A model generated the notes under the pieces. It was not told the DNA's origin and ran no database searches. It worked only from the letters and a program-made list of their open reading frames with translations. A stretch of 57,800 nucleotides of DNA from an uncultured Cloacibacillus sp. (GTDB lineage Bacteria; Synergistota; Synergistia; Synergistales; Synergistaceae), in contig URAG01000004.1 in assembly GCA_900545755.1 (NCBI GenBank), forward strand, positions 1 to 57,800, read 5' to 3'. Position numbers and translations under genes: made by a program. Below are positions 7,995 to 15,607 of this stretch, in pieces. Position 1 is the first letter of the stretch; every line of letters starts with the position of its first letter.

Positions 7995-9350
7995 ATGAAG
8001 ACAAGATTTCGTAATTCGGGCGGAACGTGCGTCATGACGTCTGGCACGATATGGCGGCAGCTCACGGTATTCGCCCTGCCGCTTTTGGCCGGAAGTCTTG
8101 TACAGCAGCTTTACAATGCCGTCGATTTAATTTTCGTCGGCCGTATCGTAGGTACCGGCGCGGCGGCGGCCGTCGGTTCGAGCGGCATGATGGTGACGTG
8201 TATCGTCGGTTTCTTCACGGGGCTGAGCGCCGGCGTCGGCGTCGTCGCGGGTAAAGCGGCTGGCGGCGGGGATTTCGTCCGCCTGAGCCGCCTTATACAG
8301 ACTGCCGCGGGGCTGACTGGCGCGTCGGCGCTTCTGCTGACTTTGCTCGGGCTGGCCGCCTCTCCTTGCGTTTTGCGCCTGATGAATACGCCGCCAGAGC
8401 TTATGCCAGACGCCCTGACATATATAAGGCTCTATCTGCTAAGCCTTCCGTCGATAGTTGCGTACAACGTCGGAGCCGGCGTGCTGCGCGCGCTCGGCGA
8501 CTCAAGGTCTCCGACCGTCTACCAGATTTGCGGAGGCCTAATGAACGTATTGGGCAACTTTGTTTTTATTTACCTGTTGGGGTTGGGTATCCGCGGCGCG
8601 GCCTTCACAACGATATGTGCGCAGAGCGCCGCGGCTGCGCTTGTGGTGCGCCGGCTGTCAAGGATTGACGGACGCTATAGGCTGGACTTTAAGAAAGTCC
8701 GTATAGAACCGGAACTGTGTGTATCGATACTGGCCGTCGGGATTCCGGCCGCGGTCCAGTCCATTGTAATATCTCTTTCAAACCTTATCGTACAGTCAAG
8801 TATCAATACGCTTGGCATAAATGTAATGGCGGCTTTTACCGCATACTACAAGGTGGAGACGTTGATTTATTTTCCGATCGTAGCTTTGGGGCAGGCCTGT
8901 TCCGTATTCACAAGTCAGAATGTCGGGGCTTTGCAGCCCGAACGCGTAAGAAGCGGGGTAAGGACGGCAGTCGCGGTCGGCCTATGCGTGACCGCGGCGA
9001 CATCCTCAGCCGTCATATTATCGGCAGAGCCGCTTTTCCGTCTCTTCTCCGCAGACCCCGCCGTCGTTGCACTGGGGCGCGTCATGGCTTTTACTGCGTT
9101 CCCCTTCTACTTCTTATATGTTTTTCTTGAAATGTTTTCGTCGCTCATACGCGGAGCCGGACGTTCGCTTGCGGCGATGGCTATAGTCGTATTCAATATG
9201 TGCGTAGTGAGGATTGGAATATTGGCGGCCGTAATGAAGTTCTGTCCCGGCGCGCAAAGCGTCGCAGCCGTTTACCCGCTCACGTGGGGATGTACGGCGT
9301 TGTGTCTCTTCCTTTATTATAAAAGCGGACGATGGATTCCAAAACGATAG
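7995..9350 (+). CDS. MATE-family multidrug/toxic-compound transporter, cobalamin-riboswitch controlled
   Basis: A 451-residue polytopic inner-membrane protein of typical MATE length, with about 12 hydrophobic segments in two similar halves. Family-type features include the opening IWRQLTVFALPLLAGSLVQQ, LYNAVDLIFVGRIVG in helix 1-2, a Gly-rich FFTGLSAGVGVVAGKAAGGG, and GIPAAVQSIVISLSNLIVQS at the start of the second half. The ATG at 7995 has AAAGGAA upstream; a second ATG at 8034 is possible. MATE proteins exchange cations for organic compounds. Here the cobalamin riboswitch suggests the cargo is a corrinoid, a corrinoid precursor such as a lower-ligand base, or a compound harmful under cobalamin limitation; that is inference. 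Confidence 0.85.
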   Translation: MKTRFRNSGGTCVMTSGTIWRQLTVFALPLLAGSLVQQLYNAVDLIFVGRIVGTGAAAAVGSSGMMVTCIVGFFTGLSAGVGVVAGKAAGGGDFVRLSRLIQTAAGLTGASALLLTLLGLAASPCVLRLMNTPPELMPDALTYIRLYLLSLPSIVAYNVGAGVLRALGDSRSPTVYQICGGLMNVLGNFVFIYLLGLGIRGAAFTTICAQSAAAALVVRRLSRIDGRYRLDFKKVRIEPELCVSILAVGIPAAVQSIVISLSNLIVQSSINTLGINVMAAFTAYYKVETLIYFPIVALGQACSVFTSQNVGALQPERVRSGVRTAVAVGLCVTAATSSAVILSAEPLFRLFSADPAVVALGRVMAFTAFPFYFLYVFLEMFSSLIRGAGRSLAAMAIVVFNMCVVRIGILAAVMKFCPGAQSVAAVYPLTWGCTALCLFLYYKSGRWIPKR

Positions 9351-9409
9351 CTGCGCTCAAGCCTATGTGTTTAGCAAGCACCGCTCTTCGAATAATTGCG
9401 GTTAAGACT

Positions 9410-9450
9410 GTCAGAAAAGAGAAGCCCGACGGATATCCCCGTCGAGCTTC
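9410..9450 (-). terminator. Intrinsic terminator downstream of gspG
   Basis: On the minus strand GAAGCTCGACGG and CCGTCGGGCTTC form a 12-bp stem (one mismatch) followed by TCTTTTCT, placed 20 bp after the gspG stop codon. Confidence 0.75.
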
Positions 9451-9469
9451 ATGGATGTCGCGAAAGACA

Positions 9470-9898
9470 TTACTCCCAGTTTGTTATATCGGCTGCAGCT
9501 CCATCTCCATTTTCCTGTCCGTCGGCCCCGTATGAGATAATGTCGTAGTCTCCGTGATCTCCTGGGCAGACATATACGAAGTCGCGCCCCCACGCATCTT
9601 TGGGCGTTTTTTTCATATACCCGCCGGACGCGTAATTGAGAGGTTCGGGCGGCATTGAGGGCTTTGTCACGAGAGCCTCGAGCCCCTGCGATGTAGTCGG
9701 ATAGAAGCCGTTGTCAAGGTAGTACAGGCCGAGTACCTGTTCGAGCTGCGCGATCTGTGTCTGCGTCGTTTTACGCTTGGCCTCGTCGCTCTGTCCCATA
9801 AGCCTGGGGCCTACGAGCGCGGAAAGAAGTCCGATAATGACGACGACGACCATTATTTCAATAAGAGTGAAGCCCCTGCGTTTTTTCGTTTTCATCAT
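9470..9898 (-). CDS. gspG: Type II secretion major pseudopilin GspG
   Basis: 142 residues, normal for GspG. The N-terminus MMKTKKRRGFTLIEIMVVVV is a class III prepilin signal, cleaved after the Gly in RRG|FTLIE with the conserved Glu at +5, and is followed by the hydrophobic helix. The C-terminal domain has YYLDNGFYPTTSQGLEALV, PKDAWGRDFVYVCPG and DIISYGADGQENGDG, the Gly/Asp-rich calcium-binding region typical of GspG. GGAGG precedes the start. It stands alone: no other gsp gene is in the window. It lies 114 bp after the Cys-rich gene on the same strand, so read-through from the third cobalamin riboswitch is possible, although a TTGAGA-TAAAGT-like promoter can be seen just upstream. Confidence 0.92.
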   Translation of the reverse strand: MMKTKKRRGFTLIEIMVVVVIIGLLSALVGPRLMGQSDEAKRKTTQTQIAQLEQVLGLYYLDNGFYPTTSQGLEALVTKPSMPPEPLNYASGGYMKKTPKDAWGRDFVYVCPGDHGDYDIISYGADGQENGDGAAADITNWE

Positions 9899-10012
9899 CT
9901 GCGATACCTCCGCTTATTAAATATCTCTCTCTATATACTTTACGGTTTTATGATTTTATCTCAATCAGCACCAGTTAAGGGGAACGGCACGGAGCTCCCG
10001 CTCCAATCAGCG

Positions 10013-10297
10013 TCATTGGTTTTCCTCTTTTCGCCGGGAGGCCATGACCGCCAGTATCTCGCCGTACCGCTTCATAATCGCGTCGTAGCTGCCGCGGTCG
10101 TGCGGATAGAGGCAGCGGCTGCAATCTTTGTAGCCGTTTTCGAGATATGTGAAGCTGCCTCCGCAGCGCTCGCCCAGCACGTACAGCGGGCAGTAGCAGA
10201 AAAGGCAGTTGAAGTTGTCGGGGTCGGCCCCCTCGTGACATGGGAAAAATTCGCACTCGCGGTGGGAAAAATAAGAATAGCGCTTAGCCTTGGACAT
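10013..10297 (-). CDS. Cys-rich small-domain protein, cobalamin-riboswitch controlled
   Basis: 94 residues with eight cysteines at 15, 20, 31, 34, 36, 45, 59 and 62, in the blocks YFSHRECEFFPC, NFNCLFCYCPLY, GERCGGSFTYLENG and KDCSRCLYPH. This pattern matches the cysteine-rich small domain (zf-like) family, often found beside cobalamin biosynthesis genes. It probably binds zinc or another metal; its function is unknown. The ATG at 10297 is chosen because GAGGA lies eight bases upstream and upstream codons run into the riboswitch terminator. The gene follows a cobalamin riboswitch, which supports a cobalamin-linked role. Confidence 0.82.
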   Translation of the reverse strand: MSKAKRYSYFSHRECEFFPCHEGADPDNFNCLFCYCPLYVLGERCGGSFTYLENGYKDCSRCLYPHDRGSYDAIMKRYGEILAVMASRRKEENQ

Positions 10298-10317
10298 ATA
10301 GATTTTCCTCATTTCTG

Positions 10318-10351
10318 CAAAAAGAAAAGGCGTGTCCGAAAAAGACACGCC
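10318..10351 (-). terminator. Intrinsic terminator of the third cobalamin riboswitch
   Basis: On the minus strand GGCGTGTC and GACACGCC form a perfect 8-bp stem around a 7-nt loop, followed by TTTTCTTTTT. It ends 20 bp before the Cys-rich gene start and forms the expression platform. Confidence 0.8.
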
Positions 10352-10394
10352 ACACAATGGATATAATTCAAGATATCCGTTACACAACATGCTT

Positions 10395-10515
10395 CCAGTT
10401 CCGGTAGAAGCACTACGCCCTCCCACGTATCTGACTTACCTTTGCACAAGGTTCACAGTGACCGACTCGCCGGGACTCGCACCCGATTCCGTGTTCCGCT
10501 GGGCGGACGGAGAGA
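10395..10515 (-). promoter_or_regulatory. Cobalamin riboswitch upstream of the Cys-rich protein
   Basis: The minus strand carries ACACGGAATCGGGTGCGAG, TCCCGGCGAGTCGG, TCACTGTGAACC and AAGTCAGATACGTGGG, the classical cobalamin aptamer order. It is more compact than the other two and lacks their GAAGGCGCGGGAG block. A possible -10 (TATACT, minus strand, 10537-10542) with a weak GGGACA 17 bp before it lies upstream. The remaining bases up to 10689 hold no gene that I can support. Confidence 0.83.
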
Positions 10516-10689
10516 CGCAATGATTCGTTTAACGGTAGTATAGCCTAAACCGCCGCTTTTGTCCCGTCCGCCGAAGGCCGCGCGCCGTTGATGCGGCGGA
10601 GGTCCCCGTAATTTTCCCGCCGAGCTGTACGCCTGTCCCGCGTCTTTTGCCTATGCGTCCGTTTCACATACTGGCTGCGAGCGCTGCGG

Positions 10690-11880
10690 CTACTTCGGCC
10701 TCTTTGTCGCAGTCTCAAAGTCTTCGCGTACGGCGTTTCTCAGTTTCTCGTCTGTAAATACTTTTATGCAGATGTCCGCCATTATCTTTGCCCCTCTGGC
10801 CAGCGCCTCATGCCCCTCGCGTGTAGTCGTGGCTGCGGCGAATTCTCTGGTGTGCAGGCTCAGGCGCTTCTCAGTTATCGCCATTTCCGGCTGTATCGCG
10901 GGGCATCTGCATGAGACGTTGCCGACGTCGGTGGAGCCGGATGCGGGGCGTCCGCTCGTACACTGCACGCCGTATTCCTCCATCGTTTCCTCGGCGAGTT
11001 TTTCCGCCGATGGATTGGATACCATAGGCTCAAAACGGCCTTCGAAAGGTTCCCACGACACCTCCGTCATGGTCGCCGTCGCAGCCCCTTTCGCGCAGCG
11101 GAGAACGGCTTCGGTCAGTTCGTCGAGCGCCGTTTTTTCCGGCGCGCGTGCTTCCACCCTGCATACGGCCCTGTCCGGTATTATGTTCGCCGCGCCGTCA
11201 ACTTTCGTCACTATCGCGTTCAGGCGGCAGTGGTCGCGCATGTGCATACGCAGCATATCCATCGCGTCCATGAAAAGGAGCATACCGTTCTGCGCACTTC
11301 TTCCGTCCCACGGCGAGGCGGCCGCGTGCGAGGTTTGTCCCGTGAACGTGAAGTCGAGCCCGTTTATGCCGAGCGATCTGTAGTCCGCGTAGCTTTCGCC
11401 GGCGTTTGAATGAATCATGAGCGCCAGGTCAACGTCGTCGAATACGCCTTCGTCCGCCATTTTTATCTTCGCGCCGTCGGCCTCCTCGGCCGGCGTCCCG
11501 ACGACGCGCAGTTCGCCGCACAAATCTTCAATCGCTTCACCCAGGGCAAGTCCAGCGTAAAGGGCCATCGTGCCGTGCAGGTTGTGTCCGCAGGCGTGTC
11601 CGATCTCCGGCAGCGCGTCGTACTCGGCCATTATCGCGACGGCGGGTTTGCGTGAGCCGTTCGACTTGACGGCCATAAAGGCAGTCGGAAAGCCGCAGAA
11701 AGGATATTCGACGCTGAAGCCGGCCTGCCGCAGCTTTTCGGCCATGAGCCGGCTGCTTTCGTATTCCTCGCCGGAAAGCTCCGGGTGCTCCGCGAGATAA
11801 TCGCTGAATTCCGCCGCCTCTGCGGCGTGCGCATCGATGTAATCACAAGCCTTCTTCATGACGCTTTCCCTATTCTGCAT
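10690..11880 (-). CDS. M20-family metal-dependent amidohydrolase (aminoacylase / p-aminobenzoyl-glutamate hydrolase type)
   Basis: 396 residues. Motifs of the M20D group are visible: AIMAEYDALPEIGHACGHNLHGT (metal ligands in the CGHNLH part), VVGTPAEEADGAK with the catalytic Glu pair, DLALMIHSN, and a dimerisation domain starting near TFTGQTSHAAASPWDGRSA. The enzyme should cleave an amide bond of an N-acyl amino acid, dipeptide or folate fragment in the cytoplasm. AAGGAG sits before the ATG. It lies 45 bp downstream of a YfcC-type transporter in one transcript, a common pairing where the permease brings in the substrate. The His-rich leader upstream suggests the released amino acid may be histidine, which is inference. 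Confidence 0.87.
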   Translation of the reverse strand: MQNRESVMKKACDYIDAHAAEAAEFSDYLAEHPELSGEEYESSRLMAEKLRQAGFSVEYPFCGFPTAFMAVKSNGSRKPAVAIMAEYDALPEIGHACGHNLHGTMALYAGLALGEAIEDLCGELRVVGTPAEEADGAKIKMADEGVFDDVDLALMIHSNAGESYADYRSLGINGLDFTFTGQTSHAAASPWDGRSAQNGMLLFMDAMDMLRMHMRDHCRLNAIVTKVDGAANIIPDRAVCRVEARAPEKTALDELTEAVLRCAKGAATATMTEVSWEPFEGRFEPMVSNPSAEKLAEETMEEYGVQCTSGRPASGSTDVGNVSCRCPAIQPEMAITEKRLSLHTREFAAATTTREGHEALARGAKIMADICIKVFTDEKLRNAVREDFETATKRPK

Positions 11881-11925
11881 TATATTTCTCCTTATCCTTT
11901 TAGTATCCGTATTCCGTCAGTAATA

Positions 11926-13323
11926 TTATGCCCAGCCGATAAACATGGCAATCGCCACAAGTATCATCTGCGTAAGCACGAGAATCAGGAAGAGCGGAAT
12001 CATCCATTTCCACCAGCGCTCAAGCTTCACGCCTGCAAGAGCCGCGAGAATCGGGGTAGACGCGGTGGGCCAAACTATATTTGAAAGCCCGTCCCCGAAT
12101 TGGAAACAGAGCACCGCGACCTGACGCGATATGCCCAGAAGGTCGGAGAGCGGGGCCATTATCGGCATACTGATGACGGCCTGCCCCGAACCGGACGGCA
12201 CGAGAAAATTGAGCAGCGTCTGGATAATCAGCATACACTCAGCGGCGAGCCAGCTCGGCATATACGAGAGAGGCACCGACATGCCGTAGACCACAGTATC
12301 GATGATGCAGCCTTCGCGCAGGACGACGAGGATGCCGCGCGCAAGGCCGATCATCATTGCCGCCATCGCCATATCTGCAAAACTCTTAGCTATCTTATCG
12401 GCTGTCTCGGACGGACTCCAGCTCATTATTGCCGCGGTAACAAGTCCCATGACGAGGAATACGGCGCACAGTTCACGAAGGTACCACCCATATGTTTTAG
12501 TTCCGTATACTACGGCGATTATCCCTAATGCAAGCGTCGCGAGCACGCATATCTCTCTCTTGCCTAGACGGTAATTTTCTAAATTCTCGTCGCTCTTGAT
12601 GTGCGAGGCGAAATCTGTGCCGTAAAGCAGGCTCTTGCTCGGGTCTTCCTGAATACGCACCGCGTAGCGCATCGTATATGCGGAAGCGACCGCTATCATT
12701 GCGGCGTGGCAGAATATGCGGTAAGGAAAACCGGACATCGGAGGCAGTTCGGCAATACTCTGCGCCATCCCGACAGTGAAGGGGTTCATTGCTGCTCCGG
12801 AATATCCTATTGCAACTCCAAGCGCGACTATGGCGAGCCCGACTATCGCGTCGTAGCCCATCGCTATAGCAATGCCTACAAATATTGGAACGAACGGGAA
12901 CGCCTCTTCAAAAACGCCTATCGTAGACGAAGCCGCGCCTAGTATCGTTATGAAAATCGGAATGATGAGGCTTCTGCTTTTTCCCTTGAATACGCGCAGC
13001 AGCCAAGAGACTAGGCCGTTGAAAGCACCGCTCGATATTATCAGACCTATGGAGGCGTAGGCGATCATTATAAAGAAAATAACCTCGCCCGCGTCGAGCA
13101 TTCCGTCATACACCGACTCCACCATCTTGAACGGGCCGACGGGCGACTGTTCGATTCTGTGATACGTCCCTGCCACTACGACGGTTCGCCCCGAGGTGTT
13201 TTGAACGCGGTCAAATTCTCCCGCCGGCAGTATCCACGTCGCCGCGGTGCATACCAGAATAAATATGGAGAGCAATACGTAGATGTGTGGAAACTGGAAT
13301 TTACTTGAAGTTTTTGTTTGCAT
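11926..13323 (-). CDS. YfcC-family (DcuC-related) amino acid or peptide permease
   Basis: 465 residues with about 12 hydrophobic segments. It starts with a short cytoplasmic tail, a transmembrane helix and WILPAGEFDRVQNTSGRTVVV, an opening typical of the YfcC/AbgT-like permeases. Other conserved parts are GVFEEAFPFVPIFVGIAIAM, GAAMNPFTVGMAQSIAELPP and LLNFLVPSGSGQAVISMPIM. AAAGGAAA lies before the ATG. It forms an operon with the M20 hydrolase. The 5' leader carries a His-codon-rich ORF and a terminator, so expression probably responds to charged tRNA-His and the cargo may be histidine or a histidine-containing compound. Family: seen; substrate: inferred. Confidence 0.83.
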   Translation of the reverse strand: MQTKTSSKFQFPHIYVLLSIFILVCTAATWILPAGEFDRVQNTSGRTVVVAGTYHRIEQSPVGPFKMVESVYDGMLDAGEVIFFIMIAYASIGLIISSGAFNGLVSWLLRVFKGKSRSLIIPIFITILGAASSTIGVFEEAFPFVPIFVGIAIAMGYDAIVGLAIVALGVAIGYSGAAMNPFTVGMAQSIAELPPMSGFPYRIFCHAAMIAVASAYTMRYAVRIQEDPSKSLLYGTDFASHIKSDENLENYRLGKREICVLATLALGIIAVVYGTKTYGWYLRELCAVFLVMGLVTAAIMSWSPSETADKIAKSFADMAMAAMMIGLARGILVVLREGCIIDTVVYGMSVPLSYMPSWLAAECMLIIQTLLNFLVPSGSGQAVISMPIMAPLSDLLGISRQVAVLCFQFGDGLSNIVWPTASTPILAALAGVKLERWWKWMIPLFLILVLTQMILVAIAMFIGWA

Positions 13324-13489
13324 AATTATATTTCCTTTCTGTTTTATCGATTACTTGTTTATGGTCGCGTTTCGGTGAAAGAGCCTTCGGGCGCGTTCAA
13401 ACGGAATAAACGTGCACAACTGCTCCGGCAGGCGTGCCGGGCAAAACTCACGGAACGCGCCCCGACATCTCCCCGCGCCAACAAAACTA

Positions 13490-13547
13490 AAAAAACCCCA
13501 GAGCCCAGCGCAGCGTGAGCTTTATAAAATATTGCCTGCTGGGGCTT
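13490..13547 (-). terminator. Attenuator-type terminator in the YfcC/M20 leader
   Basis: On the minus strand AGCCCCAGCAGG and GCTGGGCTCTGGGG can pair in two registers (CCCCAG/CTGGGG or CCCAGC/GCTGGG), directly followed by TTTTTTT. Another stem (GCGCGCC/GGCGCGC, 13555-13584) lies between it and the stop codon of the His-rich leader ORF. It precedes the permease start by about 170 nt. Confidence 0.72.
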
Positions 13548-13591
13548 ATCAACGGCGCGCCCGTCGGTTTACCGCACGGCGCGCGCGGAGG

Positions 13592-13699
13592 CTATTTGCA
13601 ATGTCGAGGATGATGATGCGAATGGAGGTGGGAATATACCGTCATTTTCGGCTTGCGGCAAAACGATATCGCAACGGAAACGTAACAAGGCGCCTGCAT
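13592..13699 (-). CDS. His-rich 35-residue leader peptide (histidine attenuator candidate)
   Basis: The ORF begins MQAPCYVSVAISF with GGGAGG ten bases before the ATG at 13699, and ends SHLHSHHHPRHCK: six of residues 24-33 are histidine. The stop codon falls just before two consecutive stem-loops, the second with a T-run. This is the architecture of amino-acid leader peptides such as HisL in enterobacteria. The 100 bases from 13740 to the end of traB at 13851 contain no further gene. Confidence 0.65.
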   Translation of the reverse strand: MQAPCYVSVAISFCRKPKMTVYSHLHSHHHPRHCK

Positions 13700-13850
13700 T
13701 TTCTTCCATCCTCCCATGCCATCATTTTATTCAATTAAAATGATAGCCAGTCAATTCAACGTGCCGCTAATATTAACACCCGTTCGCGTTTTTGGCAAAT
13801 ACAGCTCATGGACGTTTTTGTTTTTTTGTCTTTACATAAGGGGGCCGCAG

Positions 13851-15083
13851 TCAAATATTTTCCGCCGAGACCTCCGTCAGCCCGAACAGAAGCGCCCATG
13901 CTGCGACGGCCTGACTTCGTATCTTTGTTATGCTTCCGCCTCCCCACCAGAGGTTTGCGGAGGCCGCTATCATGTCCGGGCGGCCCGCCGCCATCGAACA
14001 GAGAACCGGCCACGCTATGAATTGTTCGTAGCAGAGCAGACACAGAACTCTCTGTCCGTTTTTCAGGCGTATTATCCCGCTGTCAAACAGGTGCGACTTG
14101 GCTGTGCCGCGTCCTCCGAAGGGGACCCACATCGAGACTGGTACAGGAACTCTCTGACGATAATAGAAGCCGCCGTCGTCACCTAGGAATATAAGCGCGT
14201 TGTCGTAACGCAAAGCAGCGTCGTAGATTTCAGCTCCGACGACGACAGTCTGCCCTTTCAGCGCCAGATACCGTCCTACAGGCTCCCACATTTCTTCCGA
14301 TGCTCCGAACCACGCGCCTGTTATCGTCTCCGGCAATAATATGTACCGGACGCCAGGCGGAGCGCTCACGACCCTCTCCGTTATTGCTGCGGCGCGGAGC
14401 AGAGACTGACGATGCATATTCTCATCGCGGTCCAATTTCCCGAAATGCGTATCGACAGCCATCCAGCCCTCCGGTAACTTCGTTTCGCTTTCCGCGAAAC
14501 AGGCGAAAAGAGCGGCGCATATGAAGACAGACGCGACGGCGGCAGCCCCCGTTCTTTTCCGCGCCACACGCAGCTTCGCGAGCAGAAACGGAAACAGAAC
14601 ACCAAGGGCTGTTATCCCTAGCCATCCGCTCCCGGGCAGCAGGACGCCTGCCGCATAAAGAGGACTCGCCCAGCCTATGATCCCCACCGGCGGCACTGTA
14701 ACGCAGACGAGCGCTAATAAATAAAGCATGGCACAAATATGCGGCTTTTTACCGCCGTAATAAAGAGCTGTCCACGGAGCGGCAAGACAAAGACTTGAGA
14801 ACAGCCACATAGCAACACCGGCGGAGAGTCCAGCCCCTTCGCCGAAGAATATCGCAGCCCCAGAAGGAACGCCGCGTGAGGCCGCCGCGTAGTACGAGAA
14901 GGCGAACAGGAAGGCCTGCAAACGCCTTCGCACCAGAATCCATCCCACTGGAAAAAGCGCTGTGAAGGCCAATGCGGAAGGAGAGTCGTGTCCCAATGCC
15001 AGGAAGCCCACAGCTGCTCCGAAAAGCGCGAAAGCCGTGTCGTTTGTATATCTGCCCGGAAAGTGGCTTCGGAGGTTTATCAT
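13851..15083 (-). CDS. traB: TraB-like conjugal transfer protein (Lnt-like membrane protein with nitrilase domain)
   Basis: 410 residues. About six to seven hydrophobic segments cover residues 15-200, followed by a periplasmic carbon-nitrogen-hydrolase domain beginning near GWMAVDTHFGKLDRDEN. The nitrilase Glu is in LLPETITG and the Cys in LCLLCYEQF. At the position where apolipoprotein N-acyltransferase has its catalytic Lys, this protein reads YYRQRVPVPVSMWVPFGG without a Lys, as in the TraB branch. This is the last gene of the transfer operon, two bp after traF. In Ti-type plasmids traF and traB are also adjacent. Its exact role in conjugation is unclear. Confidence 0.82.
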   Translation of the reverse strand: MINLRSHFPGRYTNDTAFALFGAAVGFLALGHDSPSALAFTALFPVGWILVRRRLQAFLFAFSYYAAASRGVPSGAAIFFGEGAGLSAGVAMWLFSSLCLAAPWTALYYGGKKPHICAMLYLLALVCVTVPPVGIIGWASPLYAAGVLLPGSGWLGITALGVLFPFLLAKLRVARKRTGAAAVASVFICAALFACFAESETKLPEGWMAVDTHFGKLDRDENMHRQSLLRAAAITERVVSAPPGVRYILLPETITGAWFGASEEMWEPVGRYLALKGQTVVVGAEIYDAALRYDNALIFLGDDGGFYYRQRVPVPVSMWVPFGGRGTAKSHLFDSGIIRLKNGQRVLCLLCYEQFIAWPVLCSMAAGRPDMIAASANLWWGGGSITKIRSQAVAAWALLFGLTEVSAENI

Positions 15084-15084
15084 A

Positions 15085-15603
15085 TCACCAGCACCACACA
15101 GGCCGCGCCATGGCTATTACGGAACAAAGCGGCGCGGGGCCGAAATATCTTGAATCATAGCCGTAAATATGTTCGGAGCTCAGGTAAACGTAATCCTTCG
15201 GAACTGCATATGGATATTCAGGATGGGGGAGCGTTATCTCGTTCCTGCCACGGGGAAAGATATTTGAATTAGGCAGAGGAGTCCCGTTTATACAGACTCG
15301 CTCGTTCGCAGCGTTGTAATCAACGATGTCGCCTTCGATCGCTGCGACGCGCTTCAAAAGATATCTGCATTTAACAAGCCTTCTGTCAGAAGGCAAGCCG
15401 CCTCGCTTTACTATTACAGCCTCGCCTTTAAGCGGCGTTCCAATAGGTATTTCATAAGCTTTCCATATTCCGCGGGCCATACTGCCGGTCAGGTTTATAT
15501 AAAGTCCAGCGAAACGCATTGCTGCGTAAGGAATAAAACTAACAGACACAGCCAGCGCCGCGATTAAGGCGAGACGGCAAAACAAGTTTTTATCACGCAC
15601 CAT
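15085..15603 (-). CDS. traF: TraF-type conjugation signal peptidase (S26)
   Basis: 172 residues from the ATG at 15603 (GGGGA nine bases upstream), beginning MVRDKNLFCRLALIAAL with an N-terminal membrane helix. The catalytic Ser lies in INLTGSMARGIW and the Lys in KCRYLLKRVAA; the fold ends with YVYLSSEHIYGYDSRYFGP, the S26 box D/E region. In RP4 TraF cleaves and cyclises the TrbC pilin; the pilin gene trbC is in the same operon, so this is its likely substrate. An earlier start at 15627 would overlap traG. Confidence 0.88.
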   Translation of the reverse strand: MVRDKNLFCRLALIAALAVSVSFIPYAAMRFAGLYINLTGSMARGIWKAYEIPIGTPLKGEAVIVKRGGLPSDRRLVKCRYLLKRVAAIEGDIVDYNAANERVCINGTPLPNSNIFPRGRNEITLPHPEYPYAVPKDYVYLSSEHIYGYDSRYFGPAPLCSVIAMARPVWCW

Positions 15604-15607
15604 ACCG

